A stretch of DNA of 43,712 nucleotides, from contig NZ_FCNW02000050.1 of the NCBI RefSeq assembly GCF_001544475.1, forward strand, positions 1 to 43,712. Reading direction: 5' to 3'. The notes under the pieces were generated by a model that worked only from the letters and a program-made list of their open reading frames with translations, had not been told where the DNA came from and ran no database searches. Position numbers and translations under genes: made by a program. Below are positions 1-8,078 of this stretch, piece by piece (positions within the stretch are counted from its first letter, which is position 1; each line of letters opens with the position of its first letter). This DNA is from Caballeronia humi. Its GTDB lineage: Bacteria; Pseudomonadota; Gammaproteobacteria; Burkholderiales; Burkholderiaceae.

Positions 1-520
1 AGCGCAAGCACAAGATGGTTTTGGTGAACCCGACGTCGGAGCGAAGCGAGGACGGAGCCAGACGGAGTGCATACCACTCAGAGGAAGTGCGCGTTGTCAC
101 AGTGGGTCCGCGAGCCAAGCCCGGTTCTACCGTGAGGGCGACACTTACTCTCCAGCGCCAATCCCAATCAAATGCTAGTGGTGGATTGTTAGTTTTGGCG
201 GTGGGAAGCTGCTTTCTTTGCTTACTTTCTTTGCAGCAGCAAAGAAAGTGAGTCCCGCCCCGGACAGGGGCAGAGCTAATAGACCGAAAAGAAAACAAGT
301 TTCCTAGGAGCCTAAGCGCATCAAACGGTGTTGAACCACAAACCCGAGCGCCAGCGTAAAACCTTGTGCAAAGAAAGTGAGTCCCGCCCCGGACAGGGGC
401 AGAGCAAATAGACCGATAAGAAAGCAAGTTCCATCGGAGCCTTAGCGCATCAAACGGTTGAAACAAACCCAACCCTAATCCCACCCAAACCCTAAACCTA
501 TCCAAGCGCCAGCCAAATCC
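1..520. other. Non-coding left end with interspersed repeats
   Basis: No convincing gene lies here. A 78-codon open frame starting at 15 is Arg/Ser/Glu-rich without a domain and runs into the repeat hairpin at 219-253. Frames of this kind commonly appear by chance over Burkholderia interspersed repeats. The stretch holds a hairpin and two copies of a repeat (listed separately), then a short A/C-rich leader before the ATPase gene at 521. No clear promoter or Shine-Dalgarno sequence is visible. Confidence 0.6.
239..460. repeat. Two direct copies of a Burkholderia-type intergenic repeat
   Basis: A segment of about 92 bases beginning GCAAAGAAAGTGAGTCCCGC recurs with a 129-base offset (copies at about 239-330 and 368-460). 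The copies differ at scattered positions. The first copy is preceded by its inverted arm, so that 222-234 (TTACTTTCTTTGC) pairs with 239-251 around a 4-base loop. From memory, elements built on this CTTTCTTTGC/GCAAAGAAAG core are very abundant between genes in Burkholderia, Paraburkholderia and Caballeronia. Their function is not known to me. Confidence 0.75.
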
Positions 521-1594
521 ATGTCCCACTTGACGATAAACCGCATCACCAAGCACTTCGGCACGGCAAAGGCGCTGGACCGAATCAACCTGACGATCCC
601 AGCGGGAAAACTCGTCTCGTTCCTGGGCCCGTCGGGCTGCGGCAAGACTACGCTGCTGCGGATCATCGCCGGCCTCGATACGCCCGACAGCGGCACGCTC
701 ACCTTCGACGATACCGACATCACGCATATCCCGGCGAGCCGCCGAAATTTCGGCATGGTGTTCCAGTCGCTGGCACTCTTCCCCCACATGACAGTCGCGG
801 CGAACATCGCCTACCCGCTGCGCCTGCGCAAAGTCGACCGCACGCGCCAGGCGAACCGCGTAAAAGAGCTGCTGGAACTGATCCAGCTCCCCCACATGGC
901 CGAGCGTCCGGTCGCGCAACTCTCCGGCGGGCAGCGCCAACGCGTCGCCATCGCGCGGGCAATCGCTTCCGAACCGCGCCTGCTGCTCCTCGACGAACCG
1001 CTCTCCGCCCTCGACGCCAAACTCCGCGAAGCGATGCAGGTCGAAATCCGCCAATTGCAACAGCGGCTCGGTATCTCGATGATCATGGTCACGCACGACC
1101 AACGTGAAGCGATGACGATGGCCGACGAGATCGTCGTGATGGAGCGCGGACGCATCGCGCAGGTAGGACGTCCGCTCGACATCTATCGCGATCCGGCCAA
1201 CGAATTCGTCGCGGATTTCATCGGGCTCGGCAACGTGCTGCCAGTCGAGCACGGCGAGGACGGCGCGGTCATGCTGGCCGGCGGTCAGCGCATTGTGGTC
1301 GATGGCGTGCGCGAGCGGGGCAAGCCCGTGCGTCTCCTGATCCGTCCCGAGGATGTGTGCATTCGCGATTTCGCAAGCACGTCCGGACCGAACCGTATCG
1401 AAGGGAAAGTGGCCTTCATTCGCGACGTCGGCGCGAGCCTGGAGGCGACGATCGACTGCGCGGGTGTCACGCTCACCGCCACCACGACCTCACGCGAAAC
1501 GCCGGGGCTCGCGATCGGTCAGACGGTGTTCGCGGAGTTGCCGGTAGCGTCGTGCAAGCTCGTGGCGGCGCGCGAAGAAGCCCACCACGCCTGA
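521..1594 (+). CDS. ABC transporter ATP-binding protein (spermidine/Fe3+/aminoethylphosphonate class)
   Basis: This 357-residue ATPase would energise import of a small solute from the cytoplasmic side of the inner membrane. Walker A is GPSGCGKTT at residues 36-44, the Q-loop region is VFQSLALFP near 80, the signature LSGGQRQRVAIARA is near 134, Walker B plus D-loop is LLLLDEPLSALDA near 155, and the switch His is in MVTHDQ. The last ~120 residues fit a TOBE domain, giving the length usual for the PotA/FbpC/PhnT class. No permease or binding protein is adjacent, so the substrate cannot be told. The start has no obvious Shine-Dalgarno sequence. The stop lies one base from the stop of the convergent chemoreceptor fragment, and the last 17 bases are part of a tandem duplication. 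Confidence 0.88.
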   Translation: MSHLTINRITKHFGTAKALDRINLTIPAGKLVSFLGPSGCGKTTLLRIIAGLDTPDSGTLTFDDTDITHIPASRRNFGMVFQSLALFPHMTVAANIAYPLRLRKVDRTRQANRVKELLELIQLPHMAERPVAQLSGGQRQRVAIARAIASEPRLLLLDEPLSALDAKLREAMQVEIRQLQQRLGISMIMVTHDQREAMTMADEIVVMERGRIAQVGRPLDIYRDPANEFVADFIGLGNVLPVEHGEDGAVMLAGGQRIVVDGVRERGKPVRLLIRPEDVCIRDFASTSGPNRIEGKVAFIRDVGASLEATIDCAGVTLTATTTSRETPGLAIGQTVFAELPVASCKLVAAREEAHHA

Positions 1595-2468
1595 ATCAGG
1601 CGGCGACGCGAAACACCTTCACCGTATCGCGCAGACGCTCCGCCTGCTCATCGAGCGACGCCGCTGCAGCCGCCGCTTCTTCGACGAGCGCCGCGTTCTG
1701 CTGGGTGACGTCGTCCATTTCGGAGACCGCGCGATTCACCTGCTCGATGCCTGTACTCTGCTCGATCGATGCCGCCGCGATCTCGCCCATGATGTCGCTT
1801 ACGCGCTTGATCGACTGCACGATCTCGCGCATCCGGTCGCCCGCTACGGCCACTTGCCCCGTGCCGTTGTCGACCTTCGTCACCGATGATCCGATCAGCT
1901 CCTTGATGTCCTTCGCCGCCGTCGCGCTGCGTTGCGCGAGCGTGCGCACTTCACCCGCGACGACCGCAAACCCACGGCCTTCGTCACCTGCGCGCGCGGC
2001 TTCGACCGCGGCGTTCAAAGCAAGCCCACCACGCCTGAATCAGGCGGCGACGCGAAACACCTTCACCGTATCGCGCAGACGCTCCGCCTGCTCATCGAGC
2101 GACGCCGCTGCAGCCGCCGCTTCTTCGACGAGCGCCGCGTTCTGCTGGGTGACGTCGTCCATTTCGGAGACCGCGCGATTCACCTGCTCGATGCCTGTAC
2201 TCTGCTCGATCGATGCCGCCGCGATCTCGCCCATGATGTCGCTTACGCGCTTGATCGACTGCACGATCTCGCGCATCCGGTCGCCCGCTACGGCCACTTG
2301 CCCCGTGCCGTTGTCGACCTTCGTCACCGATGATCCGATCAGCTCCTTGATGTCCTTCGCCGCCGTCGCGCTGCGTTGCGCGAGCGTGCGCACTTCACCC
2401 GCGACGACCGCAAACCCACGGCCTTCGTCACCTGCGCGCGCGGCTTCGACCGCGGCGTTCAAAGCAAG
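1578..2468. repeat. Perfect 444-bp tandem duplication across a convergent gene junction
   Basis: Bases 1578-2021 and 2022-2465 read identically along their whole length. The three bases AAG occur at 1578-1580, 2022-2024 and 2466-2468, which is the pattern left when a segment duplicates between 3-bp microhomologies. Each unit holds the last 17 bases of the ATPase gene, the one-base spacer and the last ~426 bases of the chemoreceptor gene on the minus strand. Because each unit contains both stops, both parent genes keep one complete 3' end. The absence of any difference means the event is recent or is an assembly artefact. Confidence 0.93.
1596..2021 (-). pseudogene. Headless 3' fragment of the chemoreceptor gene
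   Basis: This is the extra copy of the last ~142 codons of the neighbouring methyl-accepting chemotaxis protein, created by the tandem duplication. It begins inside the signalling-domain hairpin tip (NAAVEAARAGDEGRGF) and keeps the normal end KVFRVAA and stop. It has no start region, sensor, membrane segments or HAMP domain. It would be translated only if ribosomes re-initiated after the full-length gene, whose stop is at 2040-2042. I regard it as non-functional. Confidence 0.85.
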
Positions 2469-3578
2469 AATATTGGTCTGGAACGCGATGCCTTCGATCA
2501 CACTGATGATCTCTTCGATGCGGCGCGATTCGTCGGCGATGGTGCGCATCGTTCCGACTACCTGATCGACCGCTTCACCTCCGCGCTCGGTGGCCTGCGA
2601 CGCGAGTTGCGCGAGCTGGCTCGCCTGCCGCGCGTTGTCGGCGTTCTGCTTGACGGTCGCGGTGAGCTGCTCCATGCTCGCGGCCGTTTCCTGCAACGCG
2701 GCCGCTTGTTCCTCGGTGCGCTGCGAGAGATCGGTGTTGCCCTGCGCGATCTGGCTGGATCCCGATGCAATCGATTCGCTCGACTGCTGAATATCGCCGA
2801 CGAGCACGCGCAGCTTCGTCTTCATCTGGCTCAACGCGAAGAGCAGGCTCGAACGGTCCGACGGGGCAAGCTTCACTTCTGCGGCGAGATTGCCTTCCGC
2901 GATCTGCGCGGCGAACGCGGCGGCGTCCGCCGGTTCGCCGCCGAGCGCCTGACGCACGCTGCGCGCCATGAAGAATGCGAGCGCTCCGACCGCGCCGAGG
3001 ATCGTGCATGAGATCGCGAGCAGTGTCGTCGCGAGCTTCCAGTAGGTGGCGTTGATGTCGTCGTAGAAGAAGCCCGTGCCGATCCACCAGCCCCATTCGG
3101 GAATCGCAACCACGCCCTGCAATTTCGCTTCGAGCGGCGCGTCCTGCGCGCGCTTGATGAGCACGTCGACGAGCGCGACGTGGCCGGCCGCGAGGCCGCG
3201 TTGATACGCCTCGGTGTCGGTCATGCCGCTCGACGTGCGGTTGCCGCTCGTCTTCGTGCCCACGAGCGCCGGATTCGGATGCACGAGGTTGATGCTGTCG
3301 GCGGTGGTCGCCCAGTAGTAGCTCTTCTTGTCGGCGTTGAGCTGGCTGAGCGCCTGCTTCGCCGCGCTTTGCGCTTCGTCGCGCGTCATCTTGCCGCTCG
3401 CTTCGAGGCCGCGGTAATACTGCACGAGGTGCTCGGCCTTGGTCAGCAGATTGACGATCTGCCCGCGACGTCCTTCGATGAGCGACGTGTCGAGCGAATA
3501 GAGCGCCGTCGCGACGACGCATGCGACGCCGATCAGCGCGGTCGCGACGAGGATGATCAGTTTGGTGGAAATCTTCAT
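2040..3578 (-). CDS. Methyl-accepting chemotaxis protein with periplasmic Cache sensor
   Basis: This 512-residue inner-membrane chemoreceptor should signal to CheA/CheW. Membrane segment 1 is at about residues 7-27 and segment 2 at about 183-205. Between them is a periplasmic sensor of about 150 residues whose YYWATTADSINLVHPNP and EWGWWIGTGFFYDD motifs fit the single-Cache sCache_2 type, often a sensor of small organic acids. A HAMP region follows to about 263, then a coiled-coil signalling domain with the conserved tip EGIAFQTNILALNAAVEAAR around residues 362-381. There is no C-terminal CheR-binding pentapeptide. The gene is intact although its 3' end has been duplicated downstream. The ligand is unknown. 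Confidence 0.93.
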   Translation of the reverse strand: MKISTKLIILVATALIGVACVVATALYSLDTSLIEGRRGQIVNLLTKAEHLVQYYRGLEASGKMTRDEAQSAAKQALSQLNADKKSYYWATTADSINLVHPNPALVGTKTSGNRTSSGMTDTEAYQRGLAAGHVALVDVLIKRAQDAPLEAKLQGVVAIPEWGWWIGTGFFYDDINATYWKLATTLLAISCTILGAVGALAFFMARSVRQALGGEPADAAAFAAQIAEGNLAAEVKLAPSDRSSLLFALSQMKTKLRVLVGDIQQSSESIASGSSQIAQGNTDLSQRTEEQAAALQETAASMEQLTATVKQNADNARQASQLAQLASQATERGGEAVDQVVGTMRTIADESRRIEEIISVIEGIAFQTNILALNAAVEAARAGDEGRGFAVVAGEVRTLAQRSATAAKDIKELIGSSVTKVDNGTGQVAVAGDRMREIVQSIKRVSDIMGEIAAASIEQSTGIEQVNRAVSEMDDVTQQNAALVEEAAAAAASLDEQAERLRDTVKVFRVAA

Positions 3579-3674
3579 GGGGCCTGCAATTCCGATATGT
3601 GGTTTAACTGCTTGGTACAGATATCGGCAGATCAGGCGTCAACTTGAGGCGTTACAGAGGTGCAGCACGAACGT

Positions 3675-4385
3675 TCAGTTGCTGAACGCCAGTTCGCGGA
3701 TACTGCCCTTTTTCAGGAACGTGCGGACCAGTTCATGCGCCTGATTCTTGTGCGCCGCTTGCCATGAAGGGGCGAGCATGTCGGTATCGAACATGCGCGA
3801 GAGCGTGTACGCATTCGACTTGTGAAAATATGCAAGGCTCACGAGCGTCACGTACAGATGCAGCGGATCGATGCCCTTTCTGAGCGTGCCCGCCGTCTCG
3901 CCGCGCCGGATGAGCGTGCGCAGCTTGTCGAGTACAGGCGAGGACATCGCCGGAATCACGCGCGACAATTTCAGGTAGCGCGCGCGGTTGAGGTTTTCCC
4001 ACGAGAGCAGGCACAGCAACTCGGGATGCTTCGAGAAATGCCCTTCGGTGAAGTCGTAGAGTTGCAGGATGCCGGCTGCGGGATCGACTCTCTGCTCGTC
4101 GAGCGTCACGGCGAGTTCCGCTTCGCGCAACCGTGCAAGCACGTGTTCCAGCACTTCGACGTAGAGCTTTTCCTTGCCGCCGAAGTAGTGATAGATCATC
4201 CGGATGTTGACCTTCGAGCGGCTCGCGATCGTTTCGACGCGCGCGCCGCTGTAGCCCTTGTCCGCGAATTCGCGGATCGCGATCTTCAGCATGCGGTCGC
4301 GGGTTTTCGCCGCGAGTTGCTGGCGGCGCGTGGACGGAGCGGGCGTGGGTTCGGCTTTCGCGGTTGACGTCGTCTTGCGTGGCAT
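3675..4385 (-). CDS. TetR-family transcriptional regulator
   Basis: A 236-residue repressor-like protein. After a basic, Ala/Pro/Thr-rich N-terminus it has a TetR helix-turn-helix at about residues 25-75 (IREFADKGYSGARVETIASR, then IRMIYHYFGGKEKLY) and an all-helical C-terminal ligand and dimer domain. It is the last gene of the minus-strand transporter operon, so it probably controls that operon and the divergent hydrolase operon in response to the imported compound. The start at 4385 gives the usual family length but has a poor ribosome site. An in-frame ATG at 4454 overlaps the permease stop as ATGA, like the other junctions here, and would add 23 Arg/Ser/Thr-rich residues. Confidence 0.85.
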   Translation of the reverse strand: MPRKTTSTAKAEPTPAPSTRRQQLAAKTRDRMLKIAIREFADKGYSGARVETIASRSKVNIRMIYHYFGGKEKLYVEVLEHVLARLREAELAVTLDEQRVDPAAGILQLYDFTEGHFSKHPELLCLLSWENLNRARYLKLSRVIPAMSSPVLDKLRTLIRRGETAGTLRKGIDPLHLYVTLVSLAYFHKSNAYTLSRMFDTDMLAPSWQAAHKNQAHELVRTFLKKGSIRELAFSN

Positions 4386-4450
4386 GAAGGATCGAGAGGT
4401 TGGGCCGGCGCGCGAACGCGTCGTGCATCGTGCCTGCGATGGTACTGCAA

Positions 4451-5368
4451 TCATCGGCGGAAGGGCTGCGTGAGCGCGGGCGGCGCCGTTTGCCGGCCGA
4501 TGAGCCCCGCCACCGCGACCAGCGCGAGCAGATACGGCAGCATGATCAGGAGCGCGGTCGGCACCCGGATGCCGAGCATCGGCAACTGGAACTGCATCGC
4601 GGTTGCCGCGCCGAACAGCAGGCACGCAAGCGCGGTGCGCCCGATCTTCCAGTTGCCGAAGATGATCGCGGCAATCGCAAGATAGCCGGTGCCGTTCGTC
4701 ATGCCTTCGGTGAACGTGTGGATATCGCCGATGGAGATGAAGCAGCCCGCCGCCGCCGACATCACGCCCGAAAACACCACAGCCCCATAACGCAGCCGCG
4801 CTACCGAGAGCCCCGACTGATCGACCGCGCGCGGCGCGACTCCCGCTGCATGCAGCGCGATGCCGAGCGACGTGCGACGCATCACGATCCACGTCGCGAT
4901 CAGCACGGCGAGTCCCGCGTAGAGCAGCCACACCTGATGGAACACGGGCTCGCCGATCACGGGCAAGTCGCCGAGGCCGGGCGGCGACCAGCGCGAAAGG
5001 CCCGGAATCGCCGCGTTCGAGCGCGAGCCGAACACTTCGCGATACGCGAGCGTCGTGCCGCCGAGCGCGAGGATGTTGATGCCGATGCCAGTCACGATCT
5101 GGTTCGCGCGCAGCGTGATGCTGAGGAACGCCTGCAATAGCGCTAGCGGAATCACGCCGAGCATGCCGCACACAAGCCCGATCGACGGATTGCCCGTCAG
5201 CCACGAGAACGTTGCGCCAAGGAACGCGCCCGTCAGCATCATCCCTTCGACGCTCATGTTGAGCACGCCCGCCCGCTCGCTGATCAGCTCGCCGGTGGAG
5301 GCGAGCAGCATCGGCGCGGCGAGGCGGATGGACGCGCCCGCGAAAACGGCCAGAAGCTCGACGTTCAT
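4451..5368 (-). CDS. ABC transporter permease, BMP/nucleoside-type, second subunit
   Basis: A 305-residue polytopic membrane protein of the BPD_transp_2 family, like NupQ/YufQ partners of BMP-type transporters. It begins MNVELLAVFAGASIRLAAP and carries the family-typical segment LLASTGELISERAGVLNMSVEG near residues 20-45, followed by about eight hydrophobic helices. It would pair with the upstream permease to form the inner-membrane channel. Its start codon overlaps the stop of the preceding gene as ATGA at 5365-5368, indicating translational coupling. The substrate of this class is typically a nucleoside or related heterocycle, but is not fixed by sequence. Confidence 0.9.
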   Translation of the reverse strand: MNVELLAVFAGASIRLAAPMLLASTGELISERAGVLNMSVEGMMLTGAFLGATFSWLTGNPSIGLVCGMLGVIPLALLQAFLSITLRANQIVTGIGINILALGGTTLAYREVFGSRSNAAIPGLSRWSPPGLGDLPVIGEPVFHQVWLLYAGLAVLIATWIVMRRTSLGIALHAAGVAPRAVDQSGLSVARLRYGAVVFSGVMSAAAGCFISIGDIHTFTEGMTNGTGYLAIAAIIFGNWKIGRTALACLLFGAATAMQFQLPMLGIRVPTALLIMLPYLLALVAVAGLIGRQTAPPALTQPFRR

Positions 5369-6483
5369 TGGCGGCCCCCTTTGCGTTCGAGCCACATCGC
5401 GCCGCCCGCGAGCGCGACCGTGACGATGCCCTGCACGATCAGCACCAGCGCCGACGGCACCGATGCCACCATCTCCATGTTGATGCCGCCCGAGCGCAGG
5501 AAGCCGAACAGCAGCGCGGCGGCGAACACTCCGGTGATCGAATCGCGCGCGAGCAGGCCGACGACGAGGCCGTCGAACCCGTAGCCCGACGAGAAACCCG
5601 CCTTAAGCGAATACTGATCGCCTTGCAGCATCAGTGCACCGGCGAGTCCGCTGAACGCACCGGCGAGTGCCAGCGCGCCGACGAGCGCCGACGTGATCGG
5701 CAAGCCCGCACGGCGCGCCGCAACCGGATTGAGGCCGGCGGCGCGCAGGCACAGGCCGAAGCGCGTGCGCCTGAGCATCACCGCCGATGCAACCGCGAGC
5801 ACGAGCGTGAGCGGCAGTCCGATGTTGAGGTTCATGCCGCTCGCGGCGAGGATCGCGGGGAGCTTCGTCGCATCGGGGATTTCGAGTGATTCGGGCAGCG
5901 TCGCGCCGCTCGTCATCGGCTGGCGCAGGAGCGCTTCGCTTTGCACGCACCAATAGAGCAGCCACACCGCAATGAACGACAGCAACAGCGTGCTGATCAC
6001 TTCGTTGGTGCCTGCCTTTGCCTTCAAAATGCCCGGCACGCCGCCCCAGATCGCGCCCGCGGCAGCCGCGGCCAGCATCGGCACGATGAACGCGAGGCCG
6101 AAGGGCAGATGCGCGCAGCCTCCGTAGAGGCTCATCGCAGTCGCTGCAATGCCGCCGATCGCGATTTGTCCCTCGCCGCCGACGTTCGTGAGCCGCGCGC
6201 GGTTCGCGATCACGAAGCCGGTGCCGACGAGCGCGAACGCGAGAGAGCGGTTGATCGATGCGCCGATCGCGTAGGGCGAGCCCCATGCGCCATCGGCGAA
6301 GGCGGCGATCGCATCGCGGATCGGCACGCCGACTGTCGCGATCAGCGCGAGCGCCGCAAGCATCGCCAGCGCGACCGATGCACCGATCACGAGTGCGACG
6401 CGCAGCTGCGGCGAACCGCCTACCGTGCCGTTTCCGTGGCGCAAGCGGGAAAGCGTGTCGCCAAAGTTGAGATCGAGGTTCAT
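5365..6483 (-). CDS. ABC transporter permease, BMP/nucleoside-type, first subunit
   Basis: A 372-residue membrane protein of the BPD_transp_2 family, the longer of the two permeases, as in NupP/YufP pairs. It has a cytoplasmic N-terminus, a first membrane helix at about residues 30-52, and the conserved segment VIANRARLTNVGGEGQIAIG, which matches this permease class. Further helices follow to the C-terminal WLERKGGRQ. Both ends overlap neighbouring genes by 4 bases (ATGA at 6480-6483 and 5365-5368), so stoichiometric production with the ATPase and the second permease is expected. Confidence 0.9.
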   Translation of the reverse strand: MNLDLNFGDTLSRLRHGNGTVGGSPQLRVALVIGASVALAMLAALALIATVGVPIRDAIAAFADGAWGSPYAIGASINRSLAFALVGTGFVIANRARLTNVGGEGQIAIGGIAATAMSLYGGCAHLPFGLAFIVPMLAAAAAGAIWGGVPGILKAKAGTNEVISTLLLSFIAVWLLYWCVQSEALLRQPMTSGATLPESLEIPDATKLPAILAASGMNLNIGLPLTLVLAVASAVMLRRTRFGLCLRAAGLNPVAARRAGLPITSALVGALALAGAFSGLAGALMLQGDQYSLKAGFSSGYGFDGLVVGLLARDSITGVFAAALLFGFLRSGGINMEMVASVPSALVLIVQGIVTVALAGGAMWLERKGGRQ

Positions 6484-8078
6484 GCGTCGTCCTCCGCGCC
6501 CGCCATCCACGCACCAATGCGTCCGCGATTCGCCGCATCGGGGGTGCAACTGCCCATGATGCGGCCGCGATACAGCACCACGATGCGGTCGGCGACGCTT
6601 AGCAGCTCGTCGAGTTCGGATGAAATCAGCAGTACGCCCACGCCGCGATCGCGGGCCGCGCGGATATGCGCGTACACGGCCGCGACCGCGCCGACGTCGA
6701 GACCGCGCGTCGGCTGTGCGGCGAGCAGGAAGACGAGTGGATCGAGCGTGAGTTCGCGCGCGAGCACGGCCTTCTGCTGATTGCCGCCGGAGAGGCCGCT
6801 GAAGAGCGCATCGGGGCCGCTCGCGCGCACGTCGAAGCGGGTCATCAGGTCCAGCGCGGCGGCGCACATCGCGCGTCGCTTCAAGAAGCCCGCTTGCGTG
6901 TAGCGGTCGAGGTGATTGAGCAGCAGGTTGTCGGCGAGGCTCATGCCCGTCACGCAGCCCACGGCGTGCCGGTCCTCGGGCACGATGCCTACACCCGCTC
7001 GCGTAAGCTCGCGCGGGCTCGCCTGCGTCATCTCGCGGCCCGCCACGAAGAAGCGGCCAGCCGATGCCGGCATCATGCCCGCGAGCACCGCGCCGAGTTC
7101 GCTTTGCCCATTGCCTTCGACGCCCGCAATGCCGACGATCTCGCCGCGATTCACGACGAGCGTACAGTCGGACAGCCGCTGCGCGCCTTCGGCATCGCGT
7201 GCGCTCAGGCCGTCTATCTGCAGGACTTCATCGCCGAGCGGTCGCGAGTAGGGCGACGGTTCAGGCGTTTGCACGAGCGAGAGACGGCTGACGGCATCGT
7301 CGCCGGCATCGGGGGCATCGTCGGGGCGCGCGCGATGGATCATCGCGTGCACGAGGTGATCGATCTCGCTCGACGGCGACGCCGATCGCGCGACCACGCG
7401 TCCGGATTGCAGCACGGTGGCGCGCGTCGCGATGCGGCAGATCTCGCGCAGCTTGTGCGTGACGAGCACGACCGCGCAGCCACGCGCCGCGACGCGCGCG
7501 CACGTATCGAGCAACGCGTCGATCTCGGCGGGCAGCAGCACGGCGGTGGGTTCGTCGAGCAGCAAAAGGCGCGGCTCGCGCATCAGGCATTTGACGATCT
7601 CGACGCGCTGCCGCTCGCCCACCGACAGATCGGAGATACGCACGTCGAGCGCGAGATCGAGACCGACGCTCGTCAGCACGTCGCGCACTTGCTTCGCTTG
7701 TGCGCCGCGATAGAGCCAGCCGCGCGCCTGACCGAGCAGGAGGTTGTCGAGCACGGTTGCATCGTCGACGAGGCTGAAATGCTGATGCACCATCGCGATG
7801 CCGTGCGATAACGCCTCGCGCGGATTGCGCGGCCGATACGGCGCGCCGTCGACCTGCATCGTCCCCGCATCGGGTTGATGCACGCCGAAGATCACATTGC
7901 AGAGCGTCGACTTGCCCGCGCCGTTCTCGCCGAGCAGGCAATGCACATCGCCTGGCATCAGATCGAGCGAGACGTCGTCGAGCGCCTGGAACGCCCCGAA
8001 GCGTTTGCCGATGCCGGCGAGCGACAGGATGGCCGCCGTCTCCGGACGCGGCGCGAGCGGGAGAGCGGCGGCGTTCAT
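6480..8078 (-). CDS. Double-domain ABC transporter ATPase (BMP/nucleoside-type)
   Basis: A 532-residue cytoplasmic protein with two fused ATPase domains, as in YufO/RbsA-like proteins. The first domain has Walker A GENGAGKST (about residue 54), signature LSVGERQRVEIVKCL and Walker B LLLLDEPTAVL. The second has a degenerate Walker A (GVEGNGQSEL) and a signature LSGGNQQKAVLAREL followed by LVFLLAAQPTRGLD, where the usual Asp-Glu is replaced by Ala-Ala or Ala-Gln. Asymmetric, partly inactive second sites are common in this class. It starts within the stop of the binding-protein gene (ATGA, 8075-8078) and powers the two downstream permeases. Confidence 0.92.
   Translation of the reverse strand: MNAAALPLAPRPETAAILSLAGIGKRFGAFQALDDVSLDLMPGDVHCLLGENGAGKSTLCNVIFGVHQPDAGTMQVDGAPYRPRNPREALSHGIAMVHQHFSLVDDATVLDNLLLGQARGWLYRGAQAKQVRDVLTSVGLDLALDVRISDLSVGERQRVEIVKCLMREPRLLLLDEPTAVLLPAEIDALLDTCARVAARGCAVVLVTHKLREICRIATRATVLQSGRVVARSASPSSEIDHLVHAMIHRARPDDAPDAGDDAVSRLSLVQTPEPSPYSRPLGDEVLQIDGLSARDAEGAQRLSDCTLVVNRGEIVGIAGVEGNGQSELGAVLAGMMPASAGRFFVAGREMTQASPRELTRAGVGIVPEDRHAVGCVTGMSLADNLLLNHLDRYTQAGFLKRRAMCAAALDLMTRFDVRASGPDALFSGLSGGNQQKAVLARELTLDPLVFLLAAQPTRGLDVGAVAAVYAHIRAARDRGVGVLLISSELDELLSVADRIVVLYRGRIMGSCTPDAANRGRIGAWMAGAEDDA

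Noticed and set aside
15..251. 78-codon open frame at the left end
   Set aside because: It has Arg/Ser-rich composition and no domain or ribosome site, and it ends in the repeat hairpin. It looks like an accidental frame over interspersed repeat DNA.
239..460. CRISPR array
   Set aside because: There are only two repeat copies, they are about 90 bases long, and no spacer pattern or cas gene is present.
1357..2565. 402-codon plus-strand frame with a perfect internal repeat
   Set aside because: It is antisense to the chemoreceptor gene and is long only because a 444-base unit, divisible by three, is duplicated. The protein is Ser/Ala/Arg-rich without a domain.
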